This document shows, one piece after another, positions 56,136 to 64,000 of a stretch of DNA of 64,000 nucleotides. Position 1 is the first letter of the stretch. Each line of letters begins with the position of its first letter. The notes under the pieces are model-generated. The model had not been told where the DNA came from. It did no database searches and saw only the letters and a list, made by a program, of their open reading frames with translations. The position numbers and the translations under genes are program-made. Source of the stretch: Jaltomata sinuosa (taxonomy: Eukaryota > Streptophyta > Magnoliopsida > Solanales > Solanaceae). The stretch is from positions 164,203 through 228,202 of the forward strand of contig QJPP01001734.1 of assembly GCA_003996215.1 (NCBI GenBank), read 5' to 3'.

Positions 56136-57000
56136 TTGGTTCCTGTGGTTCGAGACTTCTTAAATATGTTTCTAACCAACCGGCCAGGCCTTCCACCTGA
56201 GCGTTATATTGACTTTTCCATTAAGTTAGAGTCGTGTACCAGGATCATTTCTATTACTCTGTATCGTATAGCTCTAACTGAGTTGATGGAGCTTAAGGAT
56301 CAACTTCAGGACTTGTTAGCTAAGGGTTTCATCATGCTGAGTGTATCGCCTTGGGGTGCCCCAGTTCTATTTGTGAAGAAGAAAGATAGGTCAATGTGAA
56401 TGTGTATTGATTATTGGCAGCTGGATAAGGTAACTGTGAAGAATAGGTATCTGATGCTGTGTATAGATTACTCGTTTGATCAACTCCAGGGTTTGTCCAT
56501 GTTTTCTAAGATAGATCTGAGGTCAGGCTACCAACAGTTGAGGATTAGGGTAGAGTACATCCCTAAGATAATATTTAGGACACATTATGGTCATTATGAG
56601 TTCCTGGTGATGCCTTTTGCATTGACTAATGCCTTCACAACTTTCATGGACTTGATGCACAGGGTGCTCAAGCCATACTTGGATTTGTTCATGATAGTCT
56701 TCATTGACGACATACTGATATACTCGCAGAGTGTAGATGACCATGAGTAGCACTTGATGATTGTACTCCAGACTTTGAGAGATCATAGGCTTTATGCCAA
56801 GTTCTCAAAGTGCGAGTTTTGGCTTGAGTCATTAGCATTCCAAGGACACATTCTGTGTAATGATAGGATCAGAATGGACCTGGGGAAGATTGCCGTTGTT
56901 CATGATTGGCCAAGATCTACTACTCCTATTGAGGTTCACAGCTTTGTTGGATTGGCAGGGTATTATAGATAGTTCATTGAGGGGTTTTCTTCCATAGCAG
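56136..57000 (+). pseudogene. Reverse transcriptase of gypsy element 2
   Basis: Order: RPGLPPERYIDFSIKLESCT (56190), LLAKGFIMLSVSPWGAPVLF (56310), a TGA at 56397, MCIDYWQLDKVTVKNRY, MFSKIDLRSGYQQLRI (56500), YEFLVMPFALTNAFTTFM (56600), the catalytic FMIVFIDDILIYS (56690), a TAG at 56748, then RLYAKFSKCEFWLESLAFQG and VHSFVGLAGYYR (56960). The FIDD site is intact. PFALTNAF departs from the usual PFGLTNAP in two positions. Three stops interrupt an otherwise collinear frame. Confidence 0.85.
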
Positions 57001-57450
57001 CACCTTTTGACTAGGCTTACTAGGATGGATGTTCCATTTTAGTGGTCAAATCAGTGCGAGGATAGTTTTCAGAGGCTTAAGGCCTTATTGACTTCAGCTT
57101 TGGTGTTGACATGGCTAGTTAAGGGTCAGGGATTCTCAGTGTATTGTGATGCTTCGTCAGTTGATCCTTGTTGTGTATTGATATAGTAGGGTCGTGTGAT
57201 AGCTTATGCGTTGAGGTAGCTGAAGGTTCATGAGTGGAACTACCCCACTCATAACATGAAGCTGGCGGTGGTAGTCTTCACACACAAGATCTGCAGGCAT
57301 TATTTGTATGGGGTTCATTGTGAGATCTTCACCAATCACCATAGTCTTCAGTACATCGCGAGTCAGTGAGACCTAAACTCTAAGAAGTGGAGATGGATTG
57401 AGTTACTAAAGGACTATGACTTCACTATTCTATACTATCTAGGAAAGGCA
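57001..57450 (+). pseudogene. RNase H of gypsy element 2, catalytic residues changed
   Basis: CEDSFQRLKALLTSALVL and VYCDASSVDPCCV (first Asp kept), then YPTHNMKLAVVVFTHKICRH, where the usual catalytic Glu is Lys, and EIFTNHHSLQYI, where the usual Asp is Asn. Six or more stops occur (for example near 57042, 57187, 57220, 57370). By these residues the domain would be inactive even without the stops. Confidence 0.75.
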
Positions 57451-57919
57451 AACGTGGTAGCAGATTCCTTGAGTTGGAAGGCAGTGAGTATGGGCAGCTT
57501 GGCTTCTCTTTCAGCTTTGGAGCGAACATTGGCCTTGGACATCCTGTCCTTAGCTAACCATTTGGTTAGAATTGACTTGTCAGATCCCAGCAGAGTTCTT
57601 GCTAGTGTCGAGGTCTGTTCTACTTTGGTGGGTCATATTCAGCAGCGTCAGTTTGAGGATTAGCAGATGTATGACATTCATGACTAGGTTGTTTGGGGTG
57701 AAGCCAGCAGGGCTACTTTAGATTTTTATGGTGTCTTGAGGTTTGATAATCGCCTTTGTGTTCCGAGAGTTGGGGATTTGATTCAGTTGATTCTCCGTGA
57801 GGCACATTGTTCCTGGTATTCCATCCATTTAGGTGAAGCTAAGATGTATAGAAATTTAAGGCATCTTTACTGGTGGAGTGGTATGAAATGGGACATAGTT
57901 TTCATGACCTAGACCGTCG
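57451..57919 (+). pseudogene. Integrase N-terminus of gypsy element 2, truncated
   Basis: It follows RNase H via YYLGKANVVADSLSWKAVSM. The zinc-binding region is REAHCSWYSIHLGEAKMYRN and LYWWSGMKWDIVF (57800-57905). The second zinc-binding half and the whole catalytic core are absent, because the LTR of the next element begins at 57920. Stops are at 57661 and 57685. The N-terminal part is closely similar in layout to 60996-60600 on the other strand. Confidence 0.75.
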
Positions 57920-59329
57920 TGAGTGGCTCCTACCGAACCCCCGGATGAGCGAACCAATAGTGTTCAACCCTTAGCCTAGACTAACAGCCTAAAACCACCA
58001 GCAAAAAGTAAACTAGCAATTCAAATCAGCAAAGAACTATATCATTAAAATTAACCTGCGGAAAATCCCCCTAGAAACTAAAAGTCGCAGTACCAAACAA
58101 TTCTACCAACATCTAGAGTACGGGAATGCAACCCCAAAACTTAAATAATAAAAGAGATAGTCTAATCCCGAAACAATTGGGCTATAACCTAAAAGATAAG
58201 CATCAAGGTGGCTTGGTCGAACGGCTCACCTTTGATATCTTGGAACAGTCCGACCTACAGGTAAGGTTGTGCGTCAACCTCTGGAAGATTTCCTGTACTC
58301 ACATAAAAAACAAGCAAGTGCAGTATCAGTACACAACCACCATTTACTGGTAGGATCATCAGCCAGTTTCCAAATAAATAGTGTATAAGCAGTACAACTA
58401 ATCAAGTAATTAGTATGGAAGACATGCAACAAGTCAACAGACCCTAGATTACAAGTATCTACCTAGCTTGTTCTCGCATGAAATCAATCTCTGATAACTA
58501 TAAACCACAATCATATAACAATAACTATACCTTTTCGTCTAGCCCGGACCCACCTTGGGATCCTCTCTAAACAACACCTAAGTGTCAATAAACAACCCGG
58601 CCAGTATCACATTTCCCGGTCACACAGCAATTATAACAAAATTTCCCGGTCACTCAAGGACCACCAAAACAAGTATCACATTTCAGTAGAACAGCCCAGT
58701 CCACTCACGAAACCAATAATAGTCAATGCAATACAACAATAACAATGCAAAGATGCAGTAAAATAAACCCGTACCAGGCATGGTACCCAAGCCAACTATT
58801 TGTATCCCGTACCAGGCGTGGTACTCGAGCTAACCGTTAGTATTCCTGTACCAGGCGTGGTACTCGAGCCAAACGAATGTCAACAATCCACAGTCAATAG
58901 ATGAACAAACAACTTGTAAACCAACAGGCAACACACCGTTCAATTTACAGACTGTAAAATGGGACCCTTAGACATTCTACATAATTCCTCTAAGCAATGT
59001 AATTCATACAAGCACTTAGATAAGAGTACAAACATATACCACTTTCAAAGGAATAACCCCTCCACGTCAAATGCTATTCCGGGAGTTATACTTACCCAAA
59101 TTGGATTCTGAAAAGTCCCCCAGACTCCTTTATGTCTTGGCTACGTGGAAAACTAGCTCAAAATTGGACACCTAACCCAATCCTTACCCGAATTTCCCTA
59201 GACTCCACCTCACTCTAAATCCGACCGAGGCTAGCCTAGCCCATAATTTCAAACTCCCCAACTCGAAGTTTCCTAACTCTAAAACTTGGCACGATTAGAC
59301 TACCCGTAACGACAGACCCGGTCATTACA
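57920..59329 (-). repeat. 3' LTR of element 3 (~1.4 kb)
   Basis: The minus strand starts TGTAATGACCGGGTC at 59329 and ends GGAGCCACTCA at 57920. It belongs to the LARD-LTR family (shared GAAACTTCGAGTTGGGGAG and GGGAAATTCGGGTAAGGATT words, GGTACC array) but is less than half as long, and lacks the CCGCTATAGCGG cluster and the GACTTGGGAAGTC array. The frame at 58126-58353 is not supported. Confidence 0.75.
58770..58875 (-). repeat. GGTACC minisatellite, 3 units (reverse)
   Basis: Three units of CCGTACCAGGC(A/G)TGGTAC(C/T)C with spacers, the reverse of the arrays at 11377 and 16985. Arms GTACCA and TGGTAC are conserved in all three units. Confidence 0.8.
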
Positions 59330-60996
59330 ACAGATACCAATTTACCCATCGTTCAAACCTGAATTTATGGAAATATAGGAGAGTAAGTGTAGTACCTGAA
59401 TCCTCAAACAACTGAGGGTACTTGTCCCGCATGTCCTTCAGGGTTTCCCAAGTGGCTTTCTCAACCAGATGATGCTTCCACTGAACTTTTACCATGTCAA
59501 TCACCTTTGTCCTCAACCTGCAGACATCCCGAGCAAAAATCAATACTGGTTCCTCTTCATAACGAAGATACTTATCGAAAAGTACCTCATCCCACTTGAT
59601 GATGTAATCCCTATCCACATGGTATCTCTTAAGCATATATACATGGAATACCAGATAGACGCCCGATAAACTGAGCGGCAGTGCTAACTTGTAAGCCACT
59701 TGCCCCACAATCTCAAAAACCTCAAACAGACCAATGAATCGAGGGCTAGGATTGCCCTTCTTACCAAACCACGTAACTCCCTTCATTGTTGACACCTTCA
59801 ATAATACCTGTTCACCAACCTGAAACTCTATGTCCCGGACCTTACGATCTGCATACTCCTTCTGCCTTCTTTAGGAAACCAGCAATTTGGCCTGAATGAC
59901 CCTTACCTTTTCCTACGCTTCCATTACTAAGTCCATGCCCAGGGGATTTACATCGCCTTCCTTAAACCACCCAACCAATGATCTGCATTTCCTCCCATAC
60001 AATGCCTCGAATAGTGCCATTTCAATACTGGAGTGGTAGCTATTATTGTGCGAGAATTCACACAATGATAGAAACTGGTCCCAATGTCCCCCAAAGTCCA
60101 TCATACACGCTCTCAGCATGTCCTCCAATACCTGGATCATCCTCTCTGAGTGACCATCAGTTTGAGGATGGAAGGTTGTGCTAAATGTGAGTTGTGTACC
60201 CAACTCTTCGTGTAACTTTCCCCAAAATTTAGAGGTAAATTGCGTACGCTGTCTGAAATGATATATAGTGGTACCCCATGTAATCTCACATCTCTTTCAC
60301 ATAGATCTAGGCCAATTAATGTGAATTGTAATCCACCCTGACGGGAATGAAATGAGTGAACTTGGTCAGCCTTTCAACAATGACCCAAATCGAGTCATAC
60401 TTCCCCAATGTCATGGGAAGACCTACCACAAAGTCCATGGCTATCCTTTCCCACTTCCACTCTGCAATTAGCATTCTATGAAGTAGTCCTGCTGGTCTCT
60501 GATGTTCATACTTTACATGGTGGCAGTTCTGACAATTGAACACAAAATCAACTATGTCCCTTTTCATCCCGGGCCACCAGTAATGCTGCCTCAAGTTTCT
60601 GTACATTTTAGTCACACCTGGATGTATTGAGTACCGTGAACCATGAGCTTCTGCCAAGATTTTTTGAATTATATCATCAACCTGAGAAACACAAATCCTT
60701 TCCTTGAAATGTAACACTCCACCAGAGTCTAACATGACGTCTCTGGACTCCTCGGATATCACTTTACCTAGTGGCTTACTCAGTTTCGGATCCTGAAACT
60801 GTTTGGCCTTTATTTTCTCTTTGAAGTTGGCTTTGACCTCAATGCTGGCCAACACCCCACCTTGATATGAAACTCCCAAGTGCATGAACTTAGCCTTCAA
60901 AGCCCGAATTTTCTTTGCTAGTGGTCGTTTGGACACCCCCAAACAAGCCAAGCTACCCATGCTAACTGTTTTCAGGCTCAATGCGTCTGCCACCAC
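59330..60996 (-). pseudogene. Integrase with C-terminal chromodomain (element 3)
   Basis: From MVADALSLKTVSMGSLACL (60996): zinc-binding AEAHGSRYSIHPGVTKMYRN and CQNCHHVK (60660-60520), first core Asp in IAMDFVVGLPMTLGKYDSIW (60450). A damaged stretch with stops and a frameshift lies at 60315-60205 (second Asp still readable in ISD). The Glu segment is TTFHPQTDGHSERMIQVLED (60170). The C-terminal part (59801-59325) includes RFIGLFEVFEIVGQVAYKLA and a chromodomain-like YEEEPVLIFARDVCRLRTKV, VKVQWKHHLVEKATWETLKD. Chromodomains are thought to steer integration to heterochromatin. Stops also occur near 59910-59860. Confidence 0.85.
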
Positions 60997-61420
60997 ATTA
61001 TCCTTTAATGGGATAGTACTGAATGGTCACATCATAGTCCTTCAACAGCTCTATCCACCTTCTCTGCCTCAAATTCAAATCCTTTTGCGTGAATACATGA
61101 TGTAGACTGTAATGATCTGTGAATACCTCGCACTTAACACCATAAAGGTAGTGTCTCCAAATCTTTAGTGCAAAAACCACCGCTACCAACTTTAGGTTGT
61201 GAGTCGGGTAGTTCCTATCATGAACCTTCAACTGCCTGGATGCATAGGATATCACATTCCTATCCTGCATCAACACAACACCCAAACCAGAATGTGAAGC
61301 ATCATAGTAAACAATAAAGTCTTTACCTTCAAATAGTAAGGACAATATAGGAGCCGTGGTCAAAAGTGTCTTGAGCTTTTGGAAGCTCTCCTCACACTTG
61401 TCATACCACACGAATGGTAC
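60997..61420 (-). pseudogene. RNase H of element 3, Glu-to-Lys at active site
   Basis: CEESFQKLKTLLTTAPIL, then DFIVYYDASHSGLGVVLMQD (first Asp), NYPTHNLKLVAVVFALKIWR and VFTDHYSLHHVFTQKDLNLR (third acid kept). The position that is normally the catalytic Glu (LEL in relatives) is Lys. The frame itself is open for 137 codons, so the change is not hidden by nearby frame damage. A stop separates it from integrase (61000). Confidence 0.8.
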
Positions 61421-61468
61421 ATCTTTCTATGTCAGCCTGGTTAGGCAAGTAGCATTAGACACAAAATT

Positions 61469-62360
61469 CTAAACAAATCTTTGGTAGTACCCCGCGAGCC
61501 CAACGAAACTTCTCATCTCTGTCACTGAGCTAGGTCGAACCCAACTTTTGACTACCTCAATTTTTTGGGGATCAACCATCACTCTCTTTTCTGACACTAC
61601 ATGCCCCAAGAACGAAACTAAAGTCAACCAAAACTCACACTTAGTGAATTTTGCATAAAGCTTTTGATGTCTCAAGATATCCAACACAATACGAAGATGA
61701 TTAGCATGCTCCTCCCTACTCTTGGAGTAGATCAAAATATCATCGATAAATACAATCATGAAGGAATCCAAATATGATTTAAATACCCTATTCATCAAAC
61801 TCATGAATATTGCCGGCGCATTGTTCAAACCAAATGACATTACTAGGAACTCATAATGCCCATATTGAGTCTGAAAAGTGGTTTTCAGAATGTCCTCAAG
61901 CCTAATCTTTAATTGATGGTACCCCGACCTCAAGTCAATTTTTGAAAACACCGATGCACCCTGAAGCTGGTCAAATAAATCATTTATATGGGGTAGAGGG
62001 TACTTATTTCAGATGGTCACCTTGTTCAACTACCTATAATCTATGCACATCCGCATACTACCATCCTTCTTCTTTATAAATAAAATTGAAGCACCCCAAG
62101 GTGAAGCATTGGGATGGATAAATACCTTATCTAGGAGTTCATGTAGCTTAGTCTTAAGTTACCTCAACTCTGCCAGAGACATACGATATGGAGGAATGGA
62201 AATGGGACGAGTTCCTGGCTCCAAATCAATACAAAAATCTATATCCCTGTCCGGAGGCATGCCGGGCAAATCCACTGGAAACACCTCTAGAAACTCAGAA
62301 ACCATGGGAACTGACTCAATAGATGGGAATTCCACACTATCATCCCAGAGATAAGCCAAG
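61469..62360 (-). pseudogene. Reverse transcriptase of element 3
   Basis: N-terminal SEFLEVFPVDLPGMPPDRDI (62300) and GTRPISIPPYRMSLAELR to a stop at 62159. A damaged part (62158-61955, with CIDYR and two stops) precedes an open 160-codon block with MFSKIDLRSGYHQLKIRLED, YEFLVMSFGLNNAPAIFMSL, the catalytic FMIVFIDDILIYSKS (61760-61720), KLYAKFTKCEFWLTLVSFLG and EMRSFVGLAGYYQRFV (61480). FIDD is intact. RT and RNase H are separated by stops near 61468 and 61440. Confidence 0.85.
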
Positions 62361-63212
62361 AAAGCTAGACATCCCCTCCCCAGCCACTAGCTTCCTAGAC
62401 TGAACAAATTATATTATCATAACTGGCTTAGGCCTGTACATACCTTCCCACTCTAGTCTATCCTTACCCAGAATCTCTAGAGCCACAGTCTTGGTGTTAT
62501 AGTTTAACACCGCATGATAAGGAGATAGCCAGGTCATACCCAAGATAATATCAAAATCAGCCATATCCTGAATTACCAAGTCTACCTAAGTACGCAACCC
62601 CAAAAACACAATAGAACAGTCACGATAAACATGAGTCACAATCACAGACTCTCCAACTGGGGTAGAAACATGGATAGGGAAATCAAGGATATCATAAATT
62701 AAGTCCAGACCCAATGCAAAACTCACAGGCACATAAGAATATGTTGTACCGGGTCAAATAATACCAAAGCCATTTTATCGCATACAAGAATGGTACAAGT
62801 GATCACCACATCTGAGGCTTCCACCTCGGTACTCCCTGGAAAAGCATAGCAATGAGCCTGCTCATAAATCAAGGCTACTTTGCGAGCTAGCTGTGTTGCA
62901 CCCCTGTCTGCGCCGCCATTCCCCCTGTCTCCCTAGCCTCCCTGAAAGTTACCTCTCCCACCCTGTGGATGACATCTAGCATTACTGCCTCTGTCTTCCG
63001 GGACCACTACTCTAGACTGCTGCTGACCCTGCTTACATGTCTGCCTATGTGGGCACTCCCTCTTAAAGTGGCCTAGATCACCATAATGGAAGCAACCATG
63101 GTAAAGTGTAGGCCTTCTAGAGGATATGTAAGCTGCTCCCTAGCCTCTAGGAGCTGAAGATTGAGCTCCCTGATGTCCACGTGTAGAAGCTGGCAGAGCT
63201 GACTGAATAGGA
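62361..63212 (-). pseudogene. Protease and gag C-terminus of element 3
   Basis: gag begins abruptly near 63212 (RPIQSALPASTRGHQGAQSS) and has a knuckle CFHYGDLGHFKRECPH (about 63100-63055), with Tyr at the second Cys position. A Gly/Arg/Asn-rich linker follows. Protease: STEVEASDVVITCTILVCDK, MALVLFDP near 62770, after which the active-site frame shifts, so the usual GS following DP is lost. Stops appear at about 62935, 62745, 62590 and 62400. The capsid and gag start are deleted. Confidence 0.7.
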
Positions 63213-63511
63213 CGGGCCGCCTTAAGCGGCATTGACTGCCTTACTGCCTTGATCACCGCTATAGCAATATTTTCCACTGCTATAGTAGAGGTCGCTATGG
63301 TAGAGCCATTGCGCTCATCACAGACATAATGTCCAGAAATCTTAGAAATTTTGTCATTTTATAACACACTTCCTTCCCCCAACGACCCAAAACAACCCCT
63401 CTACGTCAAACGCAATTCTGGGAGTTCTACTTACCCAAATTTGATTCTGAAAAGTCCCACGGGCTCCTTTATGTCTTAGCTACATATAAAGCTAGATCAA
63501 AACAAGACACC
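63213..63511 (-). repeat. 5' LTR fragment of element 3 family
   Basis: This contains three CGCTATAGC variants (63256-63310). The block 63385-63511 matches 59045-59172 (AACCCCTC, ACGTCAAA, GGGAGTT.TACTTACCCAAAT, AAAAGTCCC, GCTCCTTTATGTCTT). It is fused to gag on the left with no PBS or leader, and cut on the right at ACACC by another LTR. Confidence 0.7.
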
Positions 63512-64000
63512 TGTCAAGACTCGATTTCTCGGTCATGATGGCACCTACAAACCCCCAGTAGGCGAACCAATTCTCGTAGCCCAGGACAGTTAGTAATAGG
63601 CTACTATCTAACAAATAAGCGGGAGGGTAGTTTAGTAAGCAAAAGTAAGGGAACAAGATGAAGAGAATAGATAACAGGAATATATATATACATATGCGGA
63701 AACTAAACCAAACCCCAAGACCTAGTATCATAGTATAGAGCCGAAACTACATACATGGAGTGCAAACGATCCAGAACAATATATACAGATGTCTCTGAAT
63801 GGTAATAGAGTACATAAAGCAAAAGATAAACTAAAGCTAAGCTCCGATCGCCAAGAGCTCACCCTCAGTCTGAAGTAATCCCCAACAGATCTCCAAGCAT
63901 GACTTACAGCGATCTAACGGCGATGGCCCACGCTAGGATCTGCACCCAAAGATGCAGGGAGCAGCGTGAGCACCAAATGCGAAGCATAAGGTACCCAGTA
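63512..64000 (-). repeat. LTR 3' end of the element 1 family, running off the window
   Basis: The reverse complement matches the last ~490 bp of the 4698-8113 LTR (GGATTGGTTTGCCTACT, GTAGGTGCC.TCATGAC, AGAAATCG, then TTGACA at 63512). No PBS follows it, so it is the 3' LTR or a solo LTR rather than a 5' LTR. It was inserted after ACACC (63507-63511); the uninterrupted relative at 59165 reads GACACCTAACCC. Frame 63492-63731 is LTR sequence. Confidence 0.75.

Larger units (their letters stand above)
26515..57919 (+). mobile_element. Plus-strand gypsy element 2, hosting the Ogre insertion
   Basis: The LTR (26515-28914 and 53851-54068) is split by the Ogre element and fused to gag by a deletion. 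Then come gag, protease, RT, RNase H and the start of integrase to 57919. It is the same family as gypsy element 1 by LTR start (TGTAATGACCC) and gag. It has lost its LTR 3' end, its PBS, a gag segment and everything after the integrase zinc-binding region. It cannot move on its own. Confidence 0.75.
57920..63511 (-). mobile_element. Minus-strand gypsy chromovirus (element 3)
   Basis: Minus-strand order: LTR scrap (63511-63213), gag, protease, RT, RNase H, integrase with chromodomain, 3' LTR (59329-57920). It has lost its leader, PBS and most of its 5' LTR by a junction within about 63212-63250. Left flank CGTCG (57915-57919) is the candidate target duplication, with no partner to test. The chromodomain marks it as a chromovirus. 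Confidence 0.8.

Noticed and set aside
1..64000. Search for tRNA, rRNA, host exons and bacterial-type operons
   Set aside because: No cloverleaf-like or rRNA sequence was noticed, and every recognisable protein domain belongs to an LTR retrotransposon. Short host exons cannot be excluded by eye.

Overview
This 64 kb window is plant nuclear DNA made almost entirely of nested, decayed LTR retrotransposons. I see no intact host gene, no tRNA or rRNA gene and no bacterial-type feature. Element types point to an angiosperm: Ty3/gypsy chromoviruses with an integrase-linked chromodomain, a Tat/Ogre element of about 25 kb, and a Ty1/copia SIRE-type remnant with an env-like ORF. The family mix and LTR style (TGTAACGACCC starts, TGGTATCAGAGC primer sites) look like a large Solanaceae genome. 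That is recognition from memory, and I cannot name a genus.

Layout, left to right. 1-3659 is the 5' part of a minus-strand Tekay/Del-like gypsy element (protease, gag, PBS, LTR). 3660-4697 is an unnamed repeat, seen again at 13.4-14.7 kb and cut by a gypsy LTR (4698-8113) with its PBS and gag (8311-9803). That gag is interrupted by a non-coding element with two ~3.3 kb direct LTRs (9804-18686, LARD-like). After an LTR scrap (18687-19209) comes an env-like reading frame of a SIRE-type copia element (19323-25622), split by a solo LTR (20841-25038) that is itself split by a second solo LTR (22517-24492, perfect 5-bp target duplication). The SIRE polypurine tract and truncated 3' LTR follow (26050-26514).

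A plus-strand gypsy element starts at 26515. Its LTR holds the dominant feature of the window: a complete minus-strand Tat/Ogre-type element (28915-53845) with 4.4 kb LTRs, a perfect GGTAG duplication, PBS, PPT, an extra ORF1, a second extra zinc-knuckle ORF, gag, protease with a G-patch-like segment, RT, RNase H, integrase, and a long 3' untranslated region full of tandem repeats. The host gypsy element resumes at 53851: gag, a copia-type solo LTR, protease, RT, RNase H and truncated integrase to 57919. A minus-strand chromovirus (57920-63511) follows, interrupted at 63512 by an LTR fragment of the 4698-8113 family.

No coding module is free of stops or frameshifts, so none of these elements looks autonomous now. 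The most striking structure is non-coding. Many tandem repeats in the LTRs and in the Ogre 3' region have dyad-symmetric (hairpin-capable) cores of unrelated sequence, and a ~45-nt dyad motif recurs between the Ogre modules. I found no convincing new host-encoded system.
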